From contig NZ_FZOS01000001.1 of assembly GCF_900188165.1 (NCBI RefSeq), positions 310,001 through 374,000 of the forward strand: a stretch of DNA of 64,000 nucleotides, in the 5' to 3' direction. The notes under the pieces were generated by a model. That model ran no database searches. It worked only from the letters and a program-made list of their open reading frames with translations, and was not told the origin of the DNA. Origin of the DNA: Edaphosphingomonas laterariae. Lineage in GTDB: Bacteria; Pseudomonadota; Alphaproteobacteria; Sphingomonadales; Sphingomonadaceae. Shown piece after piece: positions 51,624-59,879 of this stretch. The first letter of the stretch is position 1. The number at the start of each line of letters is the position of its first letter. Both the position numbers and the translations under genes were made by a program.

Positions 51624-52718
51624 ATGCGTGTCGGCATTCCCAAGGAAATCAAGAATCACGAATATCGTGTCGGGCTGACGCCGCCGTCGGTGGCCGAACT
51701 TGCGGCCGCCGGGCATGAGGTGATCGTCGAAACCAAAGCCGGCAGCGGCATCGATTTCAGCGATCAGGATTATGTGGACGCCGGCGCCCGCATCGTCGCC
51801 ACCCCGGCGGAGGTGTTCGCCCAGTCCGACATGATCGTGAAGGTCAAGGAACCGCAGCCGAGCGAAATCGAGTTGCTGGAGCCGCGCCACCTCCTCTTCA
51901 CCTACCTCCATCTGGCCGCCGACAAGCCTCAGGCCTTCGGCCTCATGCGTTCGGGCGCCACCTGCATCGCTTATGAAACCGTCACTTCGCGCAACGGCAC
52001 GCTGCCGCTGCTGAAGCCGATGTCCGAAGTCGCCGGCCGCATGTCGGTTCAGGTCGGCGCCCATTATCTCGAAAAGGAACAGGGCGGCCGCGGCGTTCTG
52101 CTTGGCGGCGTTCCCGGCGTCGCCCCCGCCCGCGTCGCGATCCTCGGCGGCGGCGTCGCCGGCGTCAACGCGGCGCAAATGGCCGTCGGCATGCGTGCCG
52201 ACGTCACCATCTACGACATCAACAATGATCGCCTGGCCGAACTCGACATGTTCTTCTCGAGCCAGATCAAGACGGCCTATGCCTCCAAGGCGGCGATCGC
52301 GGCGGCGGTGAAGAACGCGCACCTCGTCATCGGCGCGGTGCTGGTGCCCGGCGCCGCCGCGCCCAAGCTCGTCACCCGCGACATGCTGAAGACGATGAAG
52401 CGCGGCTCCGTGCTGGTCGATATCGCCATCGATCAGGGTGGCTGCTTCGAAACCAGCCATGCCACCACGCATGACGATCCGGTGTTCGAAGTCGACGGCA
52501 TCATCCATTATTGCGTCGCCAACATGCCCGGCGCGGTTGCCCGCACCTCAGCCTTCGCGCTCAACAATGCCACCCTGCCCTTCGCGCTCAAGCTCGCCAA
52601 TCTCGGCGCCGAAGCCGCGATGGCCGCCGATCCGTACCTCGCCAACGGCCTCAACGTCTCGGGCGGCAAGATCCGCCACGCCGCCGTGGCCGAAGCGCTC
52701 GATCTCCCGCTGAACTGA
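51624..52718 (+). CDS. ald: Alanine dehydrogenase
   Basis: NAD-dependent interconversion of alanine and pyruvate plus ammonia. The 364-residue product has MRVGIPKEIKNHEYRVGLTP, KVKEPQPSE, the NAD-binding GGGVAGVNAAQMA and the catalytic segment VDGIIHYCVANMPGAVARTS. Full length. The SD ggagagg precedes the ATG at 51624. Divergent Lrp-type regulator at 51514 probably controls it. Downstream, an imperfect 21-bp inverted repeat separates it from the ccm cluster. Confidence 0.97.
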   Translation: MRVGIPKEIKNHEYRVGLTPPSVAELAAAGHEVIVETKAGSGIDFSDQDYVDAGARIVATPAEVFAQSDMIVKVKEPQPSEIELLEPRHLLFTYLHLAADKPQAFGLMRSGATCIAYETVTSRNGTLPLLKPMSEVAGRMSVQVGAHYLEKEQGGRGVLLGGVPGVAPARVAILGGGVAGVNAAQMAVGMRADVTIYDINNDRLAELDMFFSSQIKTAYASKAAIAAAVKNAHLVIGAVLVPGAAAPKLVTRDMLKTMKRGSVLVDIAIDQGGCFETSHATTHDDPVFEVDGIIHYCVANMPGAVARTSAFALNNATLPFALKLANLGAEAAMAADPYLANGLNVSGGKIRHAAVAEALDLPLN

Positions 52719-52820
52719 CGCCCTTACGTCAGCCAGCTCCCCCCGGGCCGCCATCCGCCTCCGACGACACCGGGGGCGGGTGGCGGCCATTTCTTTATCG
52801 GCGTCATCTTATGGACGTCA

Positions 52821-52891
52821 TCCCAGCGAAGGCTGGGATCTTAGAATGTTGGGTGATCCGTTGCCCCACGAGATCCCAGCCTTCGCCGGGA
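52821..52891. repeat. REP-type inverted repeat, 20 of 21 matching
   Basis: TCCCAGCGAAGGCTGGGATC(T) at 52821-52841 and its reverse complement with one mismatch at 52871-52891, 29 bases apart, between the converging ald and ccmI-like genes. The right copy adds the ataccgc flank, the left copy the gacgtca flank. Each arm also folds on itself (cccagc/gctggg), the typical REP form. No coding feature in 52719-52909. Confidence 0.85.
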
Positions 52892-52909
52892 TACCGCATT
52901 CAGGCAGGT

Positions 52910-53548
52910 TCAGCGCGCGCCCATGCCCATCTGGGCGCGCATCATGTCCAGTTGCGCCAGCCGCTGTTCGACGTCGGCACGCCATGGCGCGTCGGCCGGG
53001 CTGCGATCGAGTAGCCCCCGCCACACGGCTTCTGCCTGATCGAGCTGGCCGGCCTGCGCGAAGGCAAGGCCAAGGAAGAAAGGCGGACCCGGATGATCGG
53101 GCTGGATCTGGCCCGCCCGGTCGAAGGCGAGCTTCGCCGCCGGCGACATCTGGCCATCGGCATAGACGACCAGCGCATTGCCCAGCCCGACCCACAGATC
53201 GGCGCTGCGCGGATTTTTGTTCAGCCCTGCCTTCAGCGTGGCAATGGCATAGGCGTCGAGGCCCTGATCGTGCAGGTTCTGCGCGGCTTCCAGCACCATG
53301 GCATCGCCGCCGACCTCGGGGAACATCTTGGCGCGTTCATCCGCCGTCGCGGTGTCGGGCTGCCTGGCCGCCACCTTGGGCGGCGTCGGGCTGCCCGCCC
53401 GCGTGGGGCTGCCCTGCCAGGCATAGCCCGCCAAGCCAAGGAACAGCGCCGCGCCGAGCAATTCCATGGAGCCGCGCGGCATGCGCCCGAACTTCCACAA
53501 CGCCGCCGCCGCGGCGAGCGCCATCACCGCGATGATCGCCCAGCCCAT
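52910..53548 (-). CDS. CcmI/NrfG-type TPR protein of cytochrome c maturation
   Basis: A 212-residue membrane-anchored protein with one or two N-terminal helices (about 2-15 and 28-42) and a periplasmic set of TPR units (about 75-200): GLDAYAIATLKAGLNKNPRS, ADLWVGLGNALVVYADGQMS and HPGPPFFLGLAFAQAGQLDQ. It is the C-terminal (apocytochrome-binding) part of CcmI in two-part systems. The ATG at 53548 overlaps the ccmH stop codon by one base (TGATG), so it is the last gene of the ccm operon. Confidence 0.82.
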   Translation of the reverse strand: MGWAIIAVMALAAAAALWKFGRMPRGSMELLGAALFLGLAGYAWQGSPTRAGSPTPPKVAARQPDTATADERAKMFPEVGGDAMVLEAAQNLHDQGLDAYAIATLKAGLNKNPRSADLWVGLGNALVVYADGQMSPAAKLAFDRAGQIQPDHPGPPFFLGLAFAQAGQLDQAEAVWRGLLDRSPADAPWRADVEQRLAQLDMMRAQMGMGAR

Positions 53549-53955
53549 CAGCGCTTCCTCTTCTTGAACCGGCCCCGCGCCAGCCACGCGCCGATCGCGA
53601 TCAGCACAGCCGGCAACGCCCATAGCGGCCAGGTCAGCCGATCGAGCGGCGGATCATAGGTCACCCAATTGCCATAGCGTTCGATCAACCAGTGACGCAC
53701 CTGATCGGGCGTTTCGCCGGCGGCGATCCTGCTGCGGACAAGCGCACGCATGTCACCCGCCATCTCGGCATCCGAATCGGCGATCGATTGGCCCTGGCAG
53801 ACCAGACAGCGCAGCGTCTTCATCAGCGCAGTCGCCTGCGCTTCCTGCTTCGCGTCCGGCAGCTGGCTATAGGCCAGTTCCGCCGGGGGCATCACCGAAT
53901 CCGCCAGCGCCGGACTCGCGGCGAATAACGACAATATGATCGCCGCCCGCTTCAT
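53548..53955 (-). CDS. ccmH: Cytochrome c maturation protein CcmH (CcmL)
   Basis: Thiol-disulfide partner that reduces apocytochrome c and helps heme ligation. The 135-residue product has a signal-like segment (1-19, SLFAASPALADS), the LRCLVCQGQSIADSDAEMA motif with the redox pair Cys50-Cys53, RYGNWVTYDPPL and a C-terminal membrane helix. It is the small CcmH type. Overlaps ccmG by 4 bases (ATGA). Confidence 0.94.
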   Translation of the reverse strand: MKRAAIILSLFAASPALADSVMPPAELAYSQLPDAKQEAQATALMKTLRCLVCQGQSIADSDAEMAGDMRALVRSRIAAGETPDQVRHWLIERYGNWVTYDPPLDRLTWPLWALPAVLIAIGAWLARGRFKKRKR

Positions 53956-54491
53956 CGCGCGCCCTTCACCGCCGCCAGGATCGCCGGCACGTCCTCGGGC
54001 CGGATTTCGCCGATATGCTGGTGGCGGATGATGCCCTTGCCATCGACGACGAAGGTTTCGGGCACGCCGGCCGAGCCCATGGCGATCTGCACGCTGCTTT
54101 GGGTGTCGCTGCCGATGCGCTGATAGGGATTGCCCCAGCGTTGCAGGAAGCCCGCCACATCCTCTGGCCTGTCGCGAATGGCGATGGCGTCGATCTTCAC
54201 GCCCGCCTCGGCCAGTTGCGTCAGCTGCGGTGCTTCGGCCGCGCAGGGCACGCACCAGCTGGCGAACACGTTGAGCAGGCGCGGCTCGCCTTGCGCAAAA
54301 TCGGCGCTGCTAAGGCCCGTTATCCCCGGCGCACCGGGCGGCAGCGCGAATTGCGGCAAGGGCTTGCCCACCATCTTCGACGGGATGATCTTGCTCTCCG
54401 GCTTGATCAGCCCCGTGGCAAAGGTCGCGACGAAGATCAGGAACAGGATCAGCGGCGCCCAAAGCACCAGCCGCACGGTGCGCAGCTTCAT
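53952..54491 (-). CDS. ccmG: Thioredoxin-like protein CcmG (DsbE)
   Basis: Periplasmic thiol-disulfide oxidoreductase of System I. The 179-residue product has an N-terminal membrane anchor (about 8-27), the pre-fold GKPLPQFALPP and the active site FASWCVPCAAEAPQL (Cys80-Cys83), plus the cis-Pro segment SAGVPETFVVDGKG. Its ATG overlaps the end of ccmF (ATGA) and its stop codon overlaps ccmH. Confidence 0.95.
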   Translation of the reverse strand: MKLRTVRLVLWAPLILFLIFVATFATGLIKPESKIIPSKMVGKPLPQFALPPGAPGITGLSSADFAQGEPRLLNVFASWCVPCAAEAPQLTQLAEAGVKIDAIAIRDRPEDVAGFLQRWGNPYQRIGSDTQSSVQIAMGSAGVPETFVVDGKGIIRHQHIGEIRPEDVPAILAAVKGAR

Positions 54492-56416
54492 ATATAATAG
54501 CCCTCCGCCCGCTGGCTGCGCCGTTCGCGCAGCACCCGGCCGATCAGCGACAGCAACCCGCCGAGCGCGATCAGCCCGCCGCCGAGCCAGATCAGGGTCA
54601 CCCACGGCTTCCACCACAGGCGCAGCTGCCAGCGCCCCTGATCGTCGGCATTGCCGAGCACGACGTAAAGCTGCCCGTCGAGCACCGAGGTGATCGACGC
54701 CTCGTTGGTTTCCGTCGGCGGCGCATAGAACATCCGCGCCTGCGTGATCAGCGTCTTCGGGGCGGAAGTGCCGCGCGTCGCGGTCAACGTCGCCTCGATC
54801 GCGGTCCAGTTCGGCCCGGCCACGGGATCGACCCGATCGAAACGCACCGACCATGGGCCGACGTCATGCGTTTCGCCTGGCCGCGCCGCCACCAGCGTCT
54901 CCTTGGTGAACGCCGTTTCGGATGCCATGCCCACAAGCGTAACCGCCACGCCGAGATGCGCGATCACCATGCCCCAGATGTGAAGCGGGGTCCGCCGCAG
55001 GTTGCGTTTCCACAAGGGCGCGATGCTCGCCACCGCGACACCCGCCGCCAATATCAGGCCCAAAAGCGGGAAGATCCCGATCGGCGGGCCGAAGATCGAC
55101 AGTGCCAGCAGCGCCAGCGCGGTCAGCAGAGCGGCAGGCGCCAGCCGCATCACCAGCGGCTTCCAGTCGTCGCGGCGCCAGCGCAGCAACGGGCCGGCCG
55201 CCATCACGACGACAAGCAGCAGCGCGATCGGCCCGGCCGCCGAATTGAAATAAGGCGGGCCGACCGACAATTTCTCGCCGGTCATCGCTTCGGCCATCAG
55301 CGGATAGAGCGTGCCGACCAGCACGACCCCCAGGATCGCCGAAAGCATCAGGTTATTCACCACCAGCGCGCCCTCGCGGCTTACCGCCTCGAACTGCGAG
55401 CCTTCCTTCACCGTGCCGACGCGCAGGCCGAACAGCGTCAGCGCGCCGCCGATATACAGGACCAGCAGGCCAAGGATGAACGCACCGCGCTGCGGATCGA
55501 CGGCGAAGGCGTGGACCGAGGTGAGGATACCCGAACGAACGAGGAAGGTGCCCACCATGCTCATCGAGAAAGCGACCACCGCCAGCATCACCGTCCAGGC
55601 GCGCAGCCCGTCACGCGTTGCCAGCACCGTCACCGAATGGAGCAGCGCGGTCGCCGCGAGCCAGGGCATCAGCGACGCATTTTCCACCGGATCCCAGAAC
55701 CACCAGCCGCCCCAGCCGAGTTCGTAATAGGCCCAATAGCTGCCTGCCGTGATGCCCAGCGTCAGCATGATCCACGCCGCCAGCACCCATGGCCGCATCG
55801 CGCGAGCGAAGGCCGGCCCCACATCGCGTGTCACCAGCGCCCCGACGGCGAAGGAGAAGGCCACCGATAGCCCGACATAGCCGAGGTAAAGCGTCGGCGG
55901 GTGGAAGGCGAGGCCCGGATCCTGCAACAGCGGGTTCAGGCCATTGCCTTCCGCCGGCACCGGAAACACCCGCTCGAACGGGTTCGATGCGAACAGCAGG
56001 AAGGCGTAGAAGCCAAGGCCGATAAAGGCCTGCGCGGCGAGCGTGGCGATAAGCGTGCGTTCGTTCAGCTTGCGCTCGAACAGGGCGACCGCCGCCCCGG
56101 CCACGCCCAGGATCGTCACCCACATCAGCATCGAGCCTTCGTGGTTCCCCCACGCGCCCGCGAACCGATAGAGCAGCGGCTTGGCCGAATGGTTGTTGGC
56201 CACCACCAGTTTGACGCTGAGATCGACCTGCACGAAGACGATGATCAGGCAGGTGAAAGCGATCGCGGTCAGCACGCCCTGCACCACGGCCACCGGCCGC
56301 ACCGCCGCCATCAGGCCGCCACGCGCGGGCGTCAGCCCAAGCACCGCCATCAGCAACTGAAACCCCGCCAGCGCCGCCGCGAGCCACAGCGCGGCGAGCC
56401 CCGTTTCTGCGATCAT
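54488..56416 (-). CDS. ccmF: Heme lyase subunit CcmF
   Basis: Ligates heme from holo-CcmE to apocytochrome c, in complex with CcmH/CcmI. The 642-residue product has about 13-15 membrane segments and the tryptophan-rich periplasmic motif GWGGWWFWDPVENASLMPW (about residue 235), with flanking heme-ligand His regions (AGAWGNHEGSMLMW). Its ATG overlaps the ccmE stop codon (ATGA). Confidence 0.96.
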   Translation of the reverse strand: MIAETGLAALWLAAALAGFQLLMAVLGLTPARGGLMAAVRPVAVVQGVLTAIAFTCLIIVFVQVDLSVKLVVANNHSAKPLLYRFAGAWGNHEGSMLMWVTILGVAGAAVALFERKLNERTLIATLAAQAFIGLGFYAFLLFASNPFERVFPVPAEGNGLNPLLQDPGLAFHPPTLYLGYVGLSVAFSFAVGALVTRDVGPAFARAMRPWVLAAWIMLTLGITAGSYWAYYELGWGGWWFWDPVENASLMPWLAATALLHSVTVLATRDGLRAWTVMLAVVAFSMSMVGTFLVRSGILTSVHAFAVDPQRGAFILGLLVLYIGGALTLFGLRVGTVKEGSQFEAVSREGALVVNNLMLSAILGVVLVGTLYPLMAEAMTGEKLSVGPPYFNSAAGPIALLLVVVMAAGPLLRWRRDDWKPLVMRLAPAALLTALALLALSIFGPPIGIFPLLGLILAAGVAVASIAPLWKRNLRRTPLHIWGMVIAHLGVAVTLVGMASETAFTKETLVAARPGETHDVGPWSVRFDRVDPVAGPNWTAIEATLTATRGTSAPKTLITQARMFYAPPTETNEASITSVLDGQLYVVLGNADDQGRWQLRLWWKPWVTLIWLGGGLIALGGLLSLIGRVLRERRSQRAEGYYI

Positions 56417-56874
56417 GGTCGCGCCTCGCCCGCCCCGCCCGTTACGGGCTTGTCCTTTTCGGATTTCATCGCGCTTTCCATCTGCGGCGGCATGTAGCGT
56501 TCGTCATGCTTGGCCAGAATATTGTCCGCCACGAACACGCCGTCGGTGCCCAGCTTGCCCTCGGCCACGGCACCCGATCCTTCCTTGAAAAGATCGGGCG
56601 TGATGCCCCGGAAGGTCACCGGCGCCGTCGCGCCTTCGTCGGTCAGGACGAAACGGATGGTCACGCCATCGGGATCGCGCTGGATCGATCCGGGCACCAC
56701 CATCCCCGCCAGCCGCAGCGGCTTGCCGGTCGGCACCGTCCCGGCGGCCACTTCGGTCGGCGTGCGGAACAGGGCCGCCGTATCCTTCAGCGCGGACATC
56801 GCAAGGAACGCCGCGCCGATGATCGCGGCCACCGCCACAAGCGCCAGAACGAGCCGCTGATGCTTCGCCTTCAT
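56413..56874 (-). CDS. ccmE: Heme chaperone CcmE
   Basis: Carries heme covalently from CcmC to CcmF in the periplasm. The 153-residue product has one N-terminal membrane helix (about 8-28), the OB-fold (KPLRLAGMVVPGSIQRDP, VTIRFVLTDEGA) and the heme-attaching His123 in NILAKHDERYMPP. Normal length. Its ATG overlaps the ccmD stop codon (ATGA). Confidence 0.96.
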   Translation of the reverse strand: MKAKHQRLVLALVAVAAIIGAAFLAMSALKDTAALFRTPTEVAAGTVPTGKPLRLAGMVVPGSIQRDPDGVTIRFVLTDEGATAPVTFRGITPDLFKEGSGAVAEGKLGTDGVFVADNILAKHDERYMPPQMESAMKSEKDKPVTGGAGEARP

Positions 56875-57002
56875 GGCTTCTTCCTGATCGCATCGGCCGC
56901 GGCTTCCGCGCGACGCATCGCGGCGAAACTCGCCAGCGTCAGCCCGATCAGCCCGGCGATGGTGATGGCATAAGCGGCAATGATGAACGGCCAGTGGTTC
57001 AC
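56871..57002 (-). CDS. ccmD: Small heme exporter accessory protein CcmD
   Basis: A 43-residue single-helix inner-membrane protein: start GTG at 57002 (VNHWPFIIAAYAITIAGLIG), helix about 5-28, then the basic tail MRRAEAAADAIRKKP. The W-P-F-I-x-x-A-Y pattern is the CcmD signature. It helps release holo-CcmE from CcmC. Overlaps ccmC through GTGA and ccmE through ATGA. Confidence 0.9.
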   Translation of the reverse strand: MNHWPFIIAAYAITIAGLIGLTLASFAAMRRAEAAADAIRKKP

Positions 57003-57715
57003 GCGTCGGCCATCCTCTTCAGCCGGGCCTCGATCCGCGCCTCGGCCAGCAACGCGCGCATCCGCATCAGCACGATCGCGCCGAACAGCAGCGAAAAGCC
57101 GATCAGCGCGATCGGCAGCGGCCACAGGATCGAACCGTCGATCGTGTTCTTGGTCAACGATATGCTCGCCGTCTGGTGCAGCGTGTTCCACCAGTCGACC
57201 GAATATTTGATGATCGGAATGTTGATCGCCCCCACCAGGCCGAAGATCGCCGCCACGCGGCTGCTACCGCCCTTGTCCGAACTCGCATCGGCCAGTGCGA
57301 TATAGGCGATGTAAAGGAACAGCAGCACCAGCATCGATGTCAGCCGCCCGTCCCACACCCACCAGGTGCCCCAGGTCGGCCGCCCCCAGATCGATCCCGT
57401 CACCAGGCAGATCGCGGTGAACAGCGCGCCGGGAAAGGCCACCGCCCGCGCGGCCACCGCCGCCAGCGGATGCCGCCACACCAATTGCATGAGGCTGGCG
57501 ATGGCGATGCCGGTCCAGCCGCCCATGCCCAGCCAGGCGGCCGGCACATGGACATACATGATCCGCACGCTTTCGCCCTGCAGCCGTTCGGGCGGGGTGA
57601 GGAACAAGCCGGATGCCAGCGCCACCGCAACCAGCAGCACGCCCCCCCAGGCCAGCCAGGGAGTCAGCGGTCGGGCGATTCCAAGAAATCGGTTGGGATT
57701 GGCGAAGATATGCAT
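56999..57715 (-). CDS. ccmC: Heme-handling protein CcmC
   Basis: Presents heme to CcmE in the inner membrane. The 238-residue product has six membrane segments and the periplasmic tryptophan motif GRPTWGTWWVWDGRLTSML (about 118-138), with the ligand His regions IMYVHVPAAWLGM and HQTASIS. First gene of the ccmCDEFGHI operon. ccmA and ccmB, the usual upstream pair, are not next to it: a divergent EamA transporter gene starts 124 bases away. Confidence 0.96.
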   Translation of the reverse strand: MHIFANPNRFLGIARPLTPWLAWGGVLLVAVALASGLFLTPPERLQGESVRIMYVHVPAAWLGMGGWTGIAIASLMQLVWRHPLAAVAARAVAFPGALFTAICLVTGSIWGRPTWGTWWVWDGRLTSMLVLLFLYIAYIALADASSDKGGSSRVAAIFGLVGAINIPIIKYSVDWWNTLHQTASISLTKNTIDGSILWPLPIALIGFSLLFGAIVLMRMRALLAEARIEARLKRMADA

Positions 57716-57839
57716 GTTTCGATCGAGCTATTAGAACAGGTCGTCGCGCGGGGGAAGCGGTCCTAAGCGTGACAAATCATGCCGTGTGGCCGCTTTTGTT
57801 GGTTTCCCTCCGCGCGCGACACTCCTAAGGCCGTCAACG

Positions 57840-58766
57840 ATGGCCACCACGTCTTCGCCCCGCCGCTCCGGCGCCGATACCCCCGTGCGCGGCATCCTCC
57901 TCCGCATCGGCTCGGTCGTCATGTTCGGCATCATGTTCGCCGCGATGAAACTCGCCGGCGATGATGGCGTGGTCGCGATCGAAATGGTGTTCTATCGCGC
58001 CGTATTCGGCATGCCGATCGTGCTCGCCTGGCTCGCGCTTGGGCCGGGCCTCGCCGATATCCAGCCCAACCGGCCCTGGGCCCATGCCGTGCGCTCCGCG
58101 ATCGGCCTCACCGGCATCACGCTCAACTTCTTCGCGCTGATCCTGCTGCCGCTGGCCGATGCGACGACGATCGGCTTCACCGCGCCGATCTTCGCCACCA
58201 TCCTGTCCGCCCTGATCCTCAAGGAACATGTCGGCCGCCACCGCTGGATGGCCGTCGCCATCGGCTTCATCGGCGTCATCGTCATCACCCGCCCCGGCGG
58301 ATCGTCCGGCCTGCCCGGGCTGGGCATCATGGTCGCCCTGCTCGGCGCGCTCGGTACGTCGGGCGTCACGATCACGCTGCGCCAGCTCGGCTCCACCGAA
58401 ACCGTCGGCTCGATCGTGTTCTGGTTCTTCGTCGCCTGCGCCGTCGTCGGCGGCATCGGCACCGCCATCTGGGGCAGCACCCACGGGCTGCACACCATGG
58501 GCCTGCTCGCCATCGGCGGCGTGGCCGGCGCCGTGGCACAGATCCTGATGACCGCATCGCTGCGCGCCGCATCGGTTTCGACGGTGGCCCCCTTCGATTA
58601 TCTGCAGATCGTGATGGCGATCATCATGGGCTGGCTGCTCTGGTATGCCGTGCCGTCCGCCGCAACGCTGGCCGGGGCCGCGCTGATCGCGGGCAGCGGC
58701 CTCTACACCGCCTATCGCGAACATCGCCTGCGCCGCGATTCGGTCGCGGCCACCCCCCCCGTCTGA
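57840..58766 (+). CDS. EamA-family (DMT superfamily) transporter
   Basis: A 308-residue inner-membrane protein with ten predicted helices in two EamA repeats: GILLRIGSVVMFGIMFAAMK starts the first and GLGIMVALLGALGTSGVTIT starts the second. ADATTIGFTAPIFATILSAL and STVAPFDYLQIVMAIIMGW are the two family motifs. Metabolite export is the usual role; the substrate is not readable. The ATG at 57840 is preferred over an in-frame ATG at 57786, as the extra 18 residues are not conserved-looking. Confidence 0.9.
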   Translation: MATTSSPRRSGADTPVRGILLRIGSVVMFGIMFAAMKLAGDDGVVAIEMVFYRAVFGMPIVLAWLALGPGLADIQPNRPWAHAVRSAIGLTGITLNFFALILLPLADATTIGFTAPIFATILSALILKEHVGRHRWMAVAIGFIGVIVITRPGGSSGLPGLGIMVALLGALGTSGVTITLRQLGSTETVGSIVFWFFVACAVVGGIGTAIWGSTHGLHTMGLLAIGGVAGAVAQILMTASLRAASVSTVAPFDYLQIVMAIIMGWLLWYAVPSAATLAGAALIAGSGLYTAYREHRLRRDSVAATPPV

Positions 58767-59043
58767 GGCCATCTGGCGCACGCCGCACCGCGCATGATTT
58801 GACACGCCACGTCCGGCCCGACATCATCGGCCCCATGATCGCGCAGACCATATACCAGCGATGGTGCCAGCATGGGGGGCAGTTTCTCGCGGGCATTTAG
58901 CCCCGGGCTCGCCGGCGCACGCCTCGGCTGGGTCCGGGGCACAGATTTTTTCGATCGCTTCTAACCCGATCGCCTTTGCCTGCCGGCTCGCCGCGCCTTT
59001 TTGCGCGCGCGGGGCCGATGCGGCACCATCAAGGATTATTTTC

Positions 59044-59454
59044 GTGACCCAAGCCCAATCCGCTGCGCAGCGGCCGCCGCTGCACCTGATCGATACGGAG
59101 GCCGACAGCCTCTATGGCCTTGCCCTCGGCGCCGAACAGCGCCTGCCGGCCGTCGCCGAACTGCTGCTCAACGAAATCGATCGCGCCGAAATCCACCCCG
59201 CGGGCGATCTGCCGGCCGGCGTCGTCACCATGGGCTCCACGGTCGAATTCATCGACGAAGGCAGCGAAGTGACGCGCACCGTCGAACTCGTCTGGCCGCC
59301 CGAGGCCGATATCAACAGCGGCCGCATCTCCATCCTCACGCCAATCGGCGCGGGGTTGATCGGGCTCAGCGAAGGGCAGTCGATCCTCTGGCCCGATCGT
59401 GAAGGCAATGAACGGCAGATCCGTATCGTGAAAGTCGCGCGCGCCCTCGCCTGA
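59044..59454 (+). CDS. rnk: Nucleoside diphosphate kinase regulator (Rnk), GreA/B C-terminal-like
   Basis: A 136-residue cytosolic protein: N-terminal short helical hairpin ([20 protein letters not shown]) and the FKBP-like GreA/B C-terminal domain ([53 protein letters not shown]). Rnk binds RNA polymerase near the secondary channel and affects nucleotide pools. The start is GTG at 59044, with aagga nine bases upstream. The 277-base gap before it holds no recognisable gene. Confidence 0.88.
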   Translation: MTQAQSAAQRPPLHLIDTEADSLYGLALGAEQRLPAVAELLLNEIDRAEIHPAGDLPAGVVTMGSTVEFIDEGSEVTRTVELVWPPEADINSGRISILTPIGAGLIGLSEGQSILWPDREGNERQIRIVKVARALA

Positions 59455-59492
59455 ACCCAGGCGAAGGGCGCCCGCCCTTCCCGCCCCTGACG

Positions 59493-59879
59493 TCAGTTCG
59501 CCAGCCGGTCGATGATCGGGCAATCGGGCCGCGTGTCGCCATGGCAGCGCGTGGCCAGATCGATCAGCGTCGCCCGCATCGCCTCCAGCGCCGCCGCCTT
59601 GCGGCCCAGTTCCTCCGCCCGGGCCGTCGCCAGCGCCTTCACCTCGGCGCTCGATCGCGCCCGGTCCGACCACAGTTCCAGCAATGTCCGTATTTCCTCG
59701 ACCGGAAAGCCGAGGTCGCGGGCATTGGCGATGAAGCGAAGGCGGTGGACATCGGCCTGCGAATAATCGCGATAGCCGCTGTCCCGCCGGGGCGGCGGCG
59801 GGATCAGGCCGATCTTCTCATAATGGCGGATCATCCGCTGCGAGACGCCGCTGGCGTCGGATACCGCGCCGATATTCAC
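59493..59879 (-). CDS. cueR: Copper-responsive MerR-family regulator CueR
   Basis: Activates copper export genes when Cu(I) binds. The 128-residue product has the MerR helix-turn-helix [26 protein letters not shown], the wing [18 protein letters not shown], a dimerisation helix and the metal loop CHGDTRPDC (Cys112 and Cys120, seven residues between), the CueR spacing. Last gene of the copA-cueR pair; its ATG overlaps the copA stop codon (ATGA), an uncommon order in which the regulator is translated after its target. Confidence 0.95.
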   Translation of the reverse strand: MNIGAVSDASGVSQRMIRHYEKIGLIPPPPRRDSGYRDYSQADVHRLRFIANARDLGFPVEEIRTLLELWSDRARSSAEVKALATARAEELGRKAAALEAMRATLIDLATRCHGDTRPDCPIIDRLAN

